A stretch of 64,000 nt of DNA from an uncultured Collinsella sp. (GCA_902494345.1 CABUSV010000004.1:1-64000), one strand, 5' to 3'. Positions 25,859 to 35,450 are shown, counted from the first letter of the stretch. The notes: generated from the sequence alone by a model not told the origin. Made by a program: numbers and translations.

Positions 25859-26304
25859 CCCCTCCTAAGTTGCGGTGAAATATGGACTGTCTTTTGACTT
25901 TTATGAGCCCATTAAAGGCCGGGTAGCTAATTTGGAGCGGGCTTTTTGACTGCTCCAACGATTGGCTGGCAAATGTGGCCAAAAAGCCCTGTCCCAAAAT
26001 GACTGGTCCGGTGCTGAGCCACGAAAGCGGCCCATCTACTACGTTTGGACCGTAGGGGTCGACTATAGCAGCATTTTCGGAAAATCGGCAAACCGTCTAC
26101 CAGCGGTTTTGATTTTTCGGATTTCGGTATGGTCGAGGGTAATCGGTTAAACGTAGTAGATGGGCCCATTTCGTGGCGAACGGTGGCATTCGCGGTCCAA
26201 GGCTGACGGTTTCGGATGGCCAACCTGGAAGTTGCGGTGAATTAATTTCTGAAAAGCTCGAATAAGCCTAATCCAGGAACTATTTCACCGCAACTTAGGA
26301 GGGG
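25859..26304. mobile_element. 446-bp element with 24-bp terminal inverted repeats (family C)
   Basis: The ends 25859-25882 and 26281-26304 are a perfect 24-bp inverted repeat containing CCTAAGTTGCGGTGAAATA. No gene is supported inside. A second inward copy of the arm at 26229-26242 (AAGTTGCGGTGAAT) pairs with the right end to make a hairpin like the other family C copies. A separate inverted repeat is nested at 26018-26177. It looks like a non-autonomous, MITE- or REP-like element, possibly composite. It ends 7 bases before the toxin gene stop. Confidence 0.65.
26018..26177. repeat. Nested inverted repeat with 29-bp arms
   Basis: Arms 26018-26046 and 26149-26177 match at 27 of 29 positions and contain GGCCCATCTACTACGTTT and its complement. 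The 102-base centre is AT-rich with several GATTTTTCGG-like stretches and no reading frame of note. It sits inside the family C element and may be an independent insertion. Confidence 0.75.
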
Positions 26305-26310
26305 ATGGGG

Positions 26311-26766
26311 TTAACTGCGGGGGCGGTGGCGGAGCTTGTCGATGGTGGAGTCGGTGCTTCGGCTGCGGGCGCCGGCGGCGGTTTGGCGCTTGCGGCGGTA
26401 ATCGATCATGCCTTGGATGATGGGCTTGCCAAAGCTCACGACATCATCGTTGTAGATGGCGGTTCGGGCTGCGAGGAGGCAGTCGGTAAAGTCCATATGG
26501 GTCTTGCCAAAGAGTTTGACGGCAAGGGCGACAACGGTGGGCTCGTCGATCATGACGTCATCGAGCAACCTTTTCACGGCCGCAGCAATCTCAACGCGGG
26601 GAACCTTATAGACGTCGCGCAGCGTGACCACGACGCGCGTGATGATTTCGGGGTAGACACGTGCGGTGCGCGTGGCGATGACCTTGGCGGCGCGCGGTGA
26701 CAGGACCTCGTCGTCGTCAAGCAGGTAGCGAAGGATGACGGTCTCGTCGATGATGGTGCTACTCAT
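26311..26766 (-). CDS. PIN-domain toxin
   Basis: A 151-residue PIN-like protein, probably a VapC-type RNase toxin. Acidic residues expected of the site are in IIDETVILRYLLDDD near the N-terminus and MDFTDCLLAARTAI near residues 91-104. The first 120 residues are the domain; the basic tail KRQTAAGARSRS may be disordered. It overlaps the upstream antitoxin gene by 8 bases, typical for toxin-antitoxin pairs. The catalytic set is only judged by eye, so activity is uncertain. Confidence 0.78.
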   Translation of the reverse strand: MSSTIIDETVILRYLLDDDEVLSPRAAKVIATRTARVYPEIITRVVVTLRDVYKVPRVEIAAAVKRLLDDVMIDEPTVVALAVKLFGKTHMDFTDCLLAARTAIYNDDVVSFGKPIIQGMIDYRRKRQTAAGARSRSTDSTIDKLRHRPRS

Positions 26767-27082
26767 GGATATCTACTTCCTCGGGACCCAAAACCGACTC
26801 GTCGCTTTCTGTGGCTAGGTATTCAATCCAGGCATTGCGCTCCTCGGAGCGGCGATTGGGGTCCCCATATGCTTTGAGCAATCCATAGGCGGCCGTGCCG
26901 TCCTTTGAGCGCACGGCGACCGGCTGAAAGGGGAGCTTGCGCATCAAAATACTCTGCGCGACAAATAGACGGACAGCCTCGGCGAGCGATGTGCCCATGG
27001 CGTCGTAGAGACGCTCGGCATGCTGCTTGTCTTCCTCGCGAATGCGCACCTGCAGGATGGCTCGTTTTTGAGTCGATGACAT
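26759..27082 (-). CDS. RelB/DinJ-like antitoxin
   Basis: A 107-residue protein with an N-terminal ribbon-helix-helix region: ILQVRIREEDKQHAERLYDA followed by MGTSLAEAVRLFVAQS, as in RelB/DinJ antitoxins. The C-terminal half would wrap the toxin. It should bind its own promoter with the toxin. Start ATG 27082 has AGGGAGG 6 bases before; a GTG one codon earlier is possible. A RelB-type antitoxin paired with a PIN toxin is a mixed but known combination. Confidence 0.78.
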   Translation of the reverse strand: MSSTQKRAILQVRIREEDKQHAERLYDAMGTSLAEAVRLFVAQSILMRKLPFQPVAVRSKDGTAAYGLLKAYGDPNRRSEERNAWIEYLATESDESVLGPEEVDIHE

Positions 27083-27511
27083 CACTGGCCTCCCTTAATG
27101 AGCGTGCAATTTGAATAGTCAAATACAACTTCGGCTAATAATAGCCAATCTTACAACCACTACTTTATTGCACTAGAGTAATTGAGTGTAAACGACATTA
27201 CAAACGTACTACATCCTTTATAAACGAGCGTGAAATCTCCCCTGGATTTACGCATGTAATACACTCACCTTTATAGCTATCCGAGAATAGTTCCAACCTG
27301 CCAAAACCCCTGCAATACACCCGTATTGCAGGGCCTATGCTCAAGTTTGCCCCCTGCAACTGCGTATATTTAACCTGTATATCGTTGGAGGAATTCTATC
27401 GAAGTGCCTGTTTCGCCGCATGCACTCGATACGCCGATGCCGGACCACGGGCGGTCCGGGGCAACGTCGGCAGGGTCTCTCCGGCATGGGATTCAGGAGG
27501 GAGTGAACAAC
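27083..27511. promoter_or_regulatory. Divergent TA/fdh regulatory region
   Basis: A 429-base stretch, AT-rich in its first half. CCCTGCAATAC (27308-27318) and GTATTGCAGGG (27323-27333) form a perfect 11-bp palindrome, a good operator candidate for the formate locus; CCCTGCAA recurs at 27352. A stable hairpin (27433-27471: GCCGATGCCGGACC with GGTCCGGGGCAACGTCGGC) lies in the expected mRNA leader. It does not match the Moco riboswitch as I know it. Confidence 0.55.
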
Positions 27512-28030
27512 ATGGGCAATAAACGAGTCGTGGCTGATTCTTCACGCTGCATTGGGTGCCAAACCTGTATGGCGGCGTGCATCGAGGCACACGATATTCC
27601 CGGCAACATCGCCGCACCTCGCTTGCGCGTAACGCGCACCTACGAGATCTCCGCGCCGGTGGCATGTCACCACTGCGAGGACGCTCCGTGCGCGAAGGCC
27701 TGTCCTACGGGCGCCTTGTTCTTTGATCCAAAGAACCATCGCATCGGCGTCAACGAGGACAACTGCATCGGCTGCAAGAGCTGCGTCATGGCATGTCCCT
27801 TTGGCGCCGTGAGCGTGGCGACCACGCAGGTTCCGGTCTTGATGGGCGACGTTCGCGTGGGTTCGCAGACCAAAAGCTTTGTGCTCAAGTGCGACCTGTG
27901 CGTGGACCGTCCCGGCGGTCCGGCGTGTGCCGAGGCGTGCCCGACCAAGGGCCTCACCCTGGTAGACGAGGAGCGCCTGGCAGAACTGACTGCCGAGCGT
28001 GCCCGCGCCACCATTGAAAACGAGGCGTAA
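27512..28030 (+). CDS. 4Fe-4S electron-transfer subunit of formate dehydrogenase
   Basis: A 172-residue HycB/HydN-like protein with four [4Fe-4S] sites: CIGCQTCMAAC, CHHCEDAPCAKAC, CIGCKSCVMAC and CDLC...CAEAC. It should carry electrons from FdhF to the hydrogenase. ATG 27512 is chosen as the homologous start; AGGAGGGAG lies 10 bases before. It is the first gene of the formate hydrogenlyase locus and precedes fdhF by 75 bases. A related protein, HyfA, is encoded at 30408. Confidence 0.9.
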   Translation: MGNKRVVADSSRCIGCQTCMAACIEAHDIPGNIAAPRLRVTRTYEISAPVACHHCEDAPCAKACPTGALFFDPKNHRIGVNEDNCIGCKSCVMACPFGAVSVATTQVPVLMGDVRVGSQTKSFVLKCDLCVDRPGGPACAEACPTKGLTLVDEERLAELTAERARATIENEA

Positions 28031-28105
28031 GTGTTGGGGCGACAGGCCCAATGATTGTCAAATAAGTACCGAGTATTCGGTAGCAGAGAAAGGAAGGAGG
28101 GTGTC

Positions 28106-30328
28106 ATGGAGAAGCATAAAGTGATCTGCCCGTATTGCGGCGCCGGTTGCCAGTTTAACCTCTTGGTCCAAAACGGCCAGGTCGTGGGTACCGAACCGCT
28201 CAGCGGCATCACCAATCAGGGCGAGCTGTGCCTTAAGGGCATGAGCGGCTACGACTTCATCAACGACACCAAGATCTTGACTCCTCGCGTACTGCACCCG
28301 ATGATCCGCCGCACCAAGGGCGCGGATCTTGAGCGCGTAAGCTGGGACGAGGCACTGGATTTCACCGCATCTAAGATGCAGGCCATAATTGACGAATATG
28401 GTCCTAACGCTGTCATGACCACCGGCTCCTCTCGAGGCGGCGGCAATGAGGCGAACTACGTCATGCAGAAGTTTACGCGTGCGTGCATCGGCACCCACAG
28501 CGTGGACAACTGCGCCCGTACTTGACACGGCCCTACTGTCCTCGGTCTGATGGACACGGTTGGTTCAGGTTGCATGTCATGCTCCATCCCCGGTATGGAG
28601 GATGCGGGCTGCATTTTCCTCTTCGGCTATAACCCTGCCGATTCGCACCCCATCGTCGCAAGGCGTATCGTGCGAGCCAAAGAAAAGGGTTGCAAGATCA
28701 TCGTCGCCGACCCGCGCCATATCGAAACCGCGCGTATCGCCGATCTCTACCTTCCGATCAAGAACGGTTGCAACGTCGCGTTCCTCAACGCCTTTGCCAA
28801 CTGTCTGGTCAACGATGGCCTCTACGACAAGGAATTCGTCGCCGAGCACACGAACGGCTTTGACGAGTGGTGGGAGACCATCAAGAACTACACTCCCGAA
28901 TCCGTACAGGACATCACGGGTGTCGAGCCCGCGTTGATCCACCAAGCTGCCGAGATGTACGCCACGGCGAAGCCTTCTGCCATCATTGGCTGGGGCATGG
29001 GCGTATGCCAGCAGAAGCAGAACCTGAAGACGGTGCACACCATCGCCTCCATCGCCTGCGTTGCCGGCCAGATCGGCAAACCCAATTCCGGCCTCGCGCC
29101 CGTGCGCGGTCAGAATAACGTCCAGGGCTCCTGCGATATGGGCATGCTGCCCAACCTGTACCCTGGCTACCAGAAAGTCACCGACCCCGCAGTGCGTGCC
29201 AAGTTTGCCAAGGCTTGGGGCGTGCCCGAGGAAAAGCTCCCGCTCGAGGAGGGCTACAAGCTCACCGACCTGGGTCACCTGGTCGACGAGGGCAAGGTGC
29301 ACTGCTTCTACAACTACGGCGAGGACCCGGTGCAGACCGAGCCCGATTCGGCCGGCATGCGCAAGACGCTCTCCGAGCTGGATCTGTTCATTTGCCAGGA
29401 CATCTTTATGACGCAGACGACCATGCTCGCCGACGTCATCCTGCCTGCCACCTCTTGGGGCGAGCACGAGGGTGTCTTTACCGCATCCGACCGTAGCTTC
29501 CAGCACTTTGACGCGGCCGTTCCGCCCAAGGGCGAGTGCCGTCACGACTGGGAGATCTTCGCGGACCTGTCCACGCGCATGGGCTATCCCATGCACTACG
29601 ACAACACCGAGCAGATCTGGAACGAGTGCATTAGCCTGTGCCCCAACTTTGTGGGCGCGACCTACGAGAAGATGGCTCCCGAGGGCGGCTACGCCCAGTG
29701 GCCGGTCAAGAGCACCGATGTGAACGACCACGGCACGGCCGACATGTTCGCTGGCGGCAAGTTCACCACCAAGGACGGCCGCGCCAACCTGATGGCGCAC
29801 GACTGGGAGGCGCCCTCCGAGCTTCCCGACGATGAGTACCCGCTCATCCTGTGCACCGTTCGCGAGGTCGGCCACTACAGCTGTCGCTCGATGACCGGCA
29901 ACTGCAAGACGCTGGCGCTGCTTGCCGACGAGCCCGGCTTTGTCCGCATGAATCCCGCGGACGCCCAGGCGCGCGGCATCAAGAACGGCGACATCGTCTC
30001 GATTCACAGCCGCCGCGGCCAGGTATACAGCCGCGCCGACGTGAGCGACCGTATCAACAAGGGCACGGTCTATATGACCTACCAGTGGTGGATCGGCAAG
30101 TGCAACGAGCTGACCATGCACAAGGTCGACCCGGTCTCGCATACGCCCGAGGACAAGTTCTCCGCCTGCCAGGTCGATGCCATTGCCGACCAGGTCTGGG
30201 CAGAGGGCGAGGTCGAGCGTCAGTACACCGAGCTCAAGCAGGCTCTGGTGGACGCCGCCGCTCCTCAGGATGTTGAGCCCGGCGCCGCCAAGTTCGACGA
30301 CGAGACGCACGTGAATCAAATCGTGTAG
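28106..30328 (+). CDS. fdhF: Formate dehydrogenase H, selenocysteine-containing
   Basis: A 740-residue molybdopterin formate dehydrogenase oxidising formate to CO2. CPYCGAGCQFNLL plus GELCLKG bind a [4Fe-4S] cluster. An in-frame TGA at 28523-28525 encodes residue 140 in NCARTUHGPTV, the same residue number as Sec140 of E. coli FdhF, with the neighbouring catalytic His. The downstream GGGMGV-type region (IGWGMGVCQQKQN) and the C-terminal MGD-binding domain are intact. AAGGAGGG precedes ATG. It needs SelA/SelB/tRNA-Sec, MobA and MoeA, all in the window. Splitting it at the TGA would be an annotation error. Confidence 0.97.
28523..28562 (+). promoter_or_regulatory. UGA-Sec codon and SECIS of fdhF
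   Basis: After TGA (28523-28525), TGTCCTC (28537-28543) pairs with GA-t-GGACA (28549-28556) around GGTCT. The loop GGUCU and one bulged U echo the E. coli fdhF SECIS, whose loop is AGGUCU. The codons right after the UGA (CACGGCCC) are also the same as in E. coli. Confidence 0.88.
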
Positions 30329-30407
30329 TCCCGTTCTCGTTGGCTTTTTAGGGCCGGGCGTCCCGTACGTTCGGGAGCCCGGCCCGTTATTTTGAAAGGA
30401 AGTGGGG

Positions 30408-31025
30408 ATGAACCGCTTCATCGACATCAACCCGGAGAGGTGCATCGGCTGCGGAACATGCCAGTCCGCCTGTGCCGACGCCCACCGGATGCAGGGTCTT
30501 CAGGATACGCCGCGCCTGGCGCTCGTGAAGACCGGCGGTATTTCGGCCGCCCTTGCCTGCCACCATTGCGAGGGTGCCCCCTGCGCCGAGGTTTGCCCGG
30601 TGAATGCCATCGAGCACGATGGCGACCGCATCCACGTCAAGGAGCAGGAGTGCATCGGGTGCAGGCTGTGCGCCATCGCGTGCCCCTTCGGAGCCATCCA
30701 TCCCGATGGCACGTCTATCGCCGGTGTCGCAGGCATGTGCGACCCGACGCCTTCGTATCCTAAGTCCCTGAGCAGCCTGCTTACGTGGGCTCCCGGCCAG
30801 TACACCTGCGCTGTTAAGTGCGACCTGTGCGCCTTCGATCCGGACGGCCCGCATTGTGTGGCGGCGTGCCCCACCAAGGCGCTGACCGTCATGGGCGGCG
30901 CGGCCGATCGCGAGCTCGATGAGGCCAAGCGCCTGCGCTCGATCGAAAACGGTCCGGTCGTCGACGTTACCGCTGTGGCCCAGGGCCTGTCCGAGAAAGC
31001 AGAAGGGAGCGTAAACAATGGATAG
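30408..31025 (+). CDS. hyfA: Hydrogenase 4-type Fe-S subunit A
   Basis: A 205-residue HycB/HyfA-like polyferredoxin. CIGCGTCQSAC, CHHCEGAPCAEVC, CIGCRLCAIAC and CDLCAF...CVAAC predict four [4Fe-4S] clusters linking formate dehydrogenase to the membrane hydrogenase. ATG 30408 is chosen, with GAAAGGAAG just upstream; a GTG two codons earlier is less likely. It overlaps hyfB by 8 bases. Confidence 0.9.
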   Translation: MNRFIDINPERCIGCGTCQSACADAHRMQGLQDTPRLALVKTGGISAALACHHCEGAPCAEVCPVNAIEHDGDRIHVKEQECIGCRLCAIACPFGAIHPDGTSIAGVAGMCDPTPSYPKSLSSLLTWAPGQYTCAVKCDLCAFDPDGPHCVAACPTKALTVMGGAADRELDEAKRLRSIENGPVVDVTAVAQGLSEKAEGSVNNG

Positions 31026-33036
31026 CATGACGCTGTTTATCGCATCGCTTGCCGTCTCGTGCATCGGTGCGCTCGCCTCGGTTCTGCTGATCAAGGCCGA
31101 TAACGCCGCCAAGACCGCCGGCTGCCTTATCGGCGCCGTCGCGGCCGTGCTGTCGTTCATCGCGGGCCTCGAGGCCGTGCTTGGCGACGTTTCGTCCCTC
31201 AACACGGTCTTCTTTTTCCCGTTCGCCCGTCTCGAGCTCTTGCTCAACGGCCTTGCGGGCCTGATCGTGGTCCTCATCTCAATCCTCGCCTTTGCGGGCT
31301 TCATCTACGGTCTGTCCTACTTCGATGAGTACCCGGGCAAGGTCGGGCGCGCCGGTTTCTTCATGAACACCTTCGTCGCCTCGATGATGCTCGTCATCAC
31401 CGCCGACAACGTGTTCTGGTTCCTGGTCGCCTTTGAGCTCATGTCCCTTACGAGCTACTTCCTTGTCGTTATCGAGGAGAACAAGAACTCCATTAGGGGC
31501 GGTTGGCTCTACTTCGTCATCGCGCACGTGGGCTTTGTCCTTATCATGGCGAGCTTCCTGCTCATGACCAACGGCGTGGGCGGTTCCTTCAGCTTCAGTG
31601 ATTTCCGTACGCATGACTTTGGACCCGCCGTCTCCTCCGCGTGCTTCGTCCTCGCGTTCTTCGGATTCGGCGCAAAGGCCGGTATCATCCCGCTGCACTC
31701 CTGGCTGCCCCAGGCGCACCCCGAGGCGCCGTCCAACGTGTCCGCCCTCATGTCCGGCGGCATGATCAAGATCGGCATCCTGGGAATCCTCAAGGTCGGT
31801 CTCGACCTGCTCGCGGGTTCGGGCGTCCAGCTCTGGTGGGGCCTCATGGTCCTGGTCTTCGGATCCATCTCGTCGGTCCTGGGCGTCGTCTACGCCCTCC
31901 ACGAGCACGACATTAAGCGCCTGCTGGCCTACCACTCCGTCGAGAACATCGGCATCATCTTGCTCGGTGTCGGCGCGTCCATGACGGCGCACGCCCTGGG
32001 CAACGACGTCATCGCGACGATCGCGCTCATGGCCGCCCTCTACCACACGCTCAACCACGCCATGTTCAAGGGCGAGCTGTTCCTCGGCGCGGGCTCCCTG
32101 CTCGATGCCACGGGTACGCGCAACATGGAGAAGATGGGCGGCCTGTTCCGCCGTATGCCGGTCACGGCCGTCTGCTTCCTCATCGGTGCCCTTGCCATCT
32201 CGGCTATCCCGCCGCTCAACGGCTTCGTTTCCGAGTGGTTCACCTACCAGTCCCTGTTCAACATCTCGACGCTCTCCGACCCGGTCGTCATGGTGTTCGC
32301 CGTCGCCTCCGCGGCCGCCCTCGCCATCACCGGTGCCCTGGCCGTCACGTGCTTCGTGAAGGCCTACGGCGTCTCGTTCGCGAGCAGCCCTCGTTCCCAG
32401 GAGGCCGCGAACGCCAAGGAGTCCCCGGCTCCGATGTTGTTCTCGCAGATGCTCCTCGCGGCCATCTGCGTGGTGCTGGGAATCGGCTCTCCCGTCATCG
32501 CCCCGGTTCTGGGCGACGTCGCCCAGAGCGTGCTTGCCGGCTCTGCCATCACAGCCACCTCGGGCGTGTCTCTGGTGAACGAGATTTCCGGTGCCGCCAC
32601 CTCCACCCCCACGATCGCCATCGCGCTCGTGGTCCTCACCGGCCTCGCGTTCGTGTTGAGGTCCTGCCTCGGCACCAAGGCCCCCGCTAAGAAGACCGAC
32701 CCTTGGGCGTGCGGCTACGAGCCCAACGAGCACATGCCCGTCGTCGCCACGAGCTTCGCGTCAGACGTAGAGCTCTTCATGGGCCCGCTCTACACCCTGC
32801 GCGAGGTATGCACCAAGATCTGCTGGTCCATCGCGCACGTGTTCCAGAAGCTCACCGGTGTCGCCCAGGGCGTTGAGCCCCTGCCCGACCGCTTCCTGGT
32901 CGATGCACCGAGCGAGGGTGCCGATAAGCTGGCCGGCCTCGCCTCCAAGATCGAGGGCGGCAACTACTCCGTATACATCTGCTACATCGTCGCGGCGCTC
33001 GTGGTCTTCCTCGTGCTCGCCGTGGTCATGGTCTAG
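31018..33036 (+). CDS. hyfB: Hydrogenase membrane subunit B (NuoL-like)
   Basis: A 672-residue polytopic subunit of the NuoL/Mrp antiporter family. About 15 hydrophobic segments are visible. Signatures are NVFWFLVAFELMSLTSYFLV (conserved Glu) and SWLPQAHPEAPSNVSALMSG with the broken helix after a conserved Lys (FGAKAGIIPLHSW). The long C-terminal extension is typical of HyfB. It is expected to take part in ion translocation coupled to H2 formation. Stop of hyfA overlaps its start. Confidence 0.93.
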   Translation: MDSMTLFIASLAVSCIGALASVLLIKADNAAKTAGCLIGAVAAVLSFIAGLEAVLGDVSSLNTVFFFPFARLELLLNGLAGLIVVLISILAFAGFIYGLSYFDEYPGKVGRAGFFMNTFVASMMLVITADNVFWFLVAFELMSLTSYFLVVIEENKNSIRGGWLYFVIAHVGFVLIMASFLLMTNGVGGSFSFSDFRTHDFGPAVSSACFVLAFFGFGAKAGIIPLHSWLPQAHPEAPSNVSALMSGGMIKIGILGILKVGLDLLAGSGVQLWWGLMVLVFGSISSVLGVVYALHEHDIKRLLAYHSVENIGIILLGVGASMTAHALGNDVIATIALMAALYHTLNHAMFKGELFLGAGSLLDATGTRNMEKMGGLFRRMPVTAVCFLIGALAISAIPPLNGFVSEWFTYQSLFNISTLSDPVVMVFAVASAAALAITGALAVTCFVKAYGVSFASSPRSQEAANAKESPAPMLFSQMLLAAICVVLGIGSPVIAPVLGDVAQSVLAGSAITATSGVSLVNEISGAATSTPTIAIALVVLTGLAFVLRSCLGTKAPAKKTDPWACGYEPNEHMPVVATSFASDVELFMGPLYTLREVCTKICWSIAHVFQKLTGVAQGVEPLPDRFLVDAPSEGADKLAGLASKIEGGNYSVYICYIVAALVVFLVLAVVMV

Positions 33037-33053
33037 AGAGGGGAGAGGATATT

Positions 33054-33977
33054 ATGAACATCGTTCTTGCGATAGCGCAGGGCCTCGTGGTCATGCTGGT
33101 CGCGCCCTTCTTCTCCGGCCTCGCCCGTGTGATTCGCGCGAAGATGCACAATCGCCGCGGTCCGTCCATCCTTCAGGATTACCGGGACCTCGCGAAGCTC
33201 ATGGCGCGTCCCGAGTCCGTGAGTTCCGACTCGAGCTTCGTGCTGCGCATCATGCCGCCGCTGTTCCTCGCGGTGTCGTTCATGCTCGCCATGGGCCTGC
33301 CCATGTTCACGCTCGAGAGCCCCATGCCCGTCTTTGGTGACGCCATCACCATCATGTACGCGCTCGCGCTGTCCCGCTTCTTCTTCGCGCTGTCCGGCGT
33401 GGATTCCTCCAACGCCTACGCGGGCTTCGGCGGTATCCGCGAGCTCCTCATGAGCGTGCTCATCGAGCCGTCCATGCTCATCGCGCTGTTTACCGTCGCC
33501 ATCGTGTGCGGCTCCACGGACATTGCGACCATGGGTCAGCACATCGTTACGGGCAACGTCTCGAGCGTCGTCGCCGTCATCCTCGCCGGCGTCGCCTTCG
33601 CGGCCGCCTGCTATATGGAGCTCGGCAAGCTTCCGTTCGATCAGGCCGAAGCCGAGCAGGAGCTCCAGGAGGGCCCGCTCGCCGAGCTCTCCGGCCCGTC
33701 CCTGGCCATGATGAAGCTCGCCATGGGCATGAAGCAGGTCGTGGTCGTCGCTTGGTTCACCTCCATCTTCATCCCCTGGGGAGAGCCCGCGACCATAGGC
33801 GTCACCGCTCTCGTGGGCGCCGTCGTCTTCCTTGTCAAGTGCCTGGTCGATTTCGTTGTCTGCGGCGTGCTCGAGAACTCCGTTTCCCGTTCGCGTTTTA
33901 AGGTGCTCGGTAATCAGACCTGGGCCGTCGTTGGCATTGCCGTTCTGGCGTTTGTCTTCGTGGTCGTCGGCGTGTAG
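33054..33977 (+). CDS. hyfC: Hydrogenase membrane subunit C (NuoH-like)
   Basis: A 307-residue HyfC/HycD protein with about eight helices. RRGPSILQDYRDLAKLM near the N-terminus and KLPFDQAEAEQELQEG are the NuoH-family cytoplasmic loops facing the hydrogenase arm. It connects the soluble catalytic module to the membrane module. GGGAGAGG precedes ATG. Confidence 0.93.
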   Translation: MNIVLAIAQGLVVMLVAPFFSGLARVIRAKMHNRRGPSILQDYRDLAKLMARPESVSSDSSFVLRIMPPLFLAVSFMLAMGLPMFTLESPMPVFGDAITIMYALALSRFFFALSGVDSSNAYAGFGGIRELLMSVLIEPSMLIALFTVAIVCGSTDIATMGQHIVTGNVSSVVAVILAGVAFAAACYMELGKLPFDQAEAEQELQEGPLAELSGPSLAMMKLAMGMKQVVVVAWFTSIFIPWGEPATIGVTALVGAVVFLVKCLVDFVVCGVLENSVSRSRFKVLGNQTWAVVGIAVLAFVFVVVGV

Positions 33978-33992
33978 GAGAAGGGATAAACA

Positions 33993-35450
33993 ATGTCATT
34001 TGCAGTCAGTCTGTCCCTTCTCGGCTTGGTCGCTATCGCGGCCCCGATGGTGGCCTCGGTGCTCGTCGCCCTGTTCCCCCGTCCGTACGCCAAGTGGTTC
34101 AGCGTTTTGGGTGCCGCCGTCTCGACGGTCTGCACCATCGCCCTCGCCGCGAATTTCGCCGGCGTCGGCATGCCCGACACGCAGGTCCCCCTGATCTCGT
34201 TTGGGCAGACCCTCGTCATGGGATTCACCTTCGATCGCATGAGCACGCTGCTCGCGCCCGCCTTTGTGGGTATCGGCCTGCTTGTCGTGATCTATTCGAT
34301 TCCCTATATGAGCGAGAACAACCGTGAGCATCCCGACGCGCCGCGTCGTCGCTTCTACGCGTACCTCGCGACCTTCATTGGCGCCATGGCCGGCCTTGTG
34401 TACAGCTCGACCCTTTTGGGCCAGCTCGTGTTCTTTGAGATCACGGGCGCGTGCTCTTGGGGCCTCATTAGCTACTACATGTCGCCTACGGCCAAGAAGG
34501 CCGGCATGAAGGCCCTGATCATTACGCATATCGGTGCGCTCGGCCTGTATCTGGGCGCCGCTATCGTGTTTGCCCACACCGGTACCTTCGCCATCACCGC
34601 GATTGCCGGCCTCGACGCCAAGCTCAAGGCTATCGTCCTTTTGCTCGTGCTGTTTGCGGCCTGGGCCAAGTCCGCACAGGTTCCCATGTACATGTGGCTG
34701 CCTTCGGCCATGGAGGCGCCGACGCCTGTTTCGGCCTACCTGCATGGCGCCTCGATGGTTAAGGTCGGCGTGTGCGTGTTCGCGCGTGCACTCGTCTCTG
34801 CCGGCGAGATCCCCGAGATCGTGGGCTGGGTCGCCATTATCGACGCCATGGTCACCATGCTCTTTGGTTTCCTTATGTACCTGCCGCAAAAGGACATGAA
34901 GCGCCTGCTGGCCTTCTCCACGATTGCCCAGCTCTCCTATGTGTTCTTTGGTCTGGGCCTTTCGGTCTTTGGCAGCCAGCTGGCCTTCGATGGTGCCGTG
35001 TGCCACATCTTTAACCACGCATTCGCCAAGACCCTGTTCTTCCTGATCGCCGGTTCGTTCTCCTTTACCCTCGGCACGCGTATGCTGCCCAAGCTTCGCG
35101 GCATCGTAAAGAAGTACCCGATCTCGGGCGTGGGCTTTGGAGTCGCGGCGCTCGCCATTGCCGGCGTGCCGCCCATGAACACGTTCTTCTCGAAGTTCCA
35201 GATCATCGCCGGCGGCTTTTCTGTGGGTGCCGGCAACGTGGCGATCCTGGTGCTCGTGTGCATCATGGTCGCCGAGACCGTCGCCACCTTTGCCTGGTTC
35301 CTCAAGTGGATGGGCTATTGCCTGCCCGGCGAGCCGAGCGAAGAGGTCGCTGCGGGTGCCCCGCTTCCCCGCGCGATGGCGTTCGTGTTCATCGTGCTCA
35401 TCATCATGGTCATCGTCAGCGGCCCGCTTTCGGCCAGCTGGATCGGTTAG
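33993..35450 (+). CDS. hyfD: Hydrogenase membrane subunit D (NuoL/M-like)
   Basis: A 485-residue antiporter-like subunit, with about 14 helices. FFEITGACSWGLISYY carries the conserved Glu; WAKSAQVPMYMWLPSAMEAP and YLHGASMVKVGV carry the family Lys and discontinuous helix. HyfD is absent from the smaller Hyc-type formate hydrogenlyase, so this marks the locus as Hyf (FHL-2) type. AGAAGGG precedes ATG. Confidence 0.9.
   Translation: MSFAVSLSLLGLVAIAAPMVASVLVALFPRPYAKWFSVLGAAVSTVCTIALAANFAGVGMPDTQVPLISFGQTLVMGFTFDRMSTLLAPAFVGIGLLVVIYSIPYMSENNREHPDAPRRRFYAYLATFIGAMAGLVYSSTLLGQLVFFEITGACSWGLISYYMSPTAKKAGMKALIITHIGALGLYLGAAIVFAHTGTFAITAIAGLDAKLKAIVLLLVLFAAWAKSAQVPMYMWLPSAMEAPTPVSAYLHGASMVKVGVCVFARALVSAGEIPEIVGWVAIIDAMVTMLFGFLMYLPQKDMKRLLAFSTIAQLSYVFFGLGLSVFGSQLAFDGAVCHIFNHAFAKTLFFLIAGSFSFTLGTRMLPKLRGIVKKYPISGVGFGVAALAIAGVPPMNTFFSKFQIIAGGFSVGAGNVAILVLVCIMVAETVATFAWFLKWMGYCLPGEPSEEVAAGAPLPRAMAFVFIVLIIMVIVSGPLSASWIG

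Noticed and set aside
28055..30328. Formate dehydrogenase as a frameshifted or split pseudogene
   Set aside because: The only interruption is TGA at the known Sec position 140, followed by a SECIS; selA, selB, selC and selD are present.
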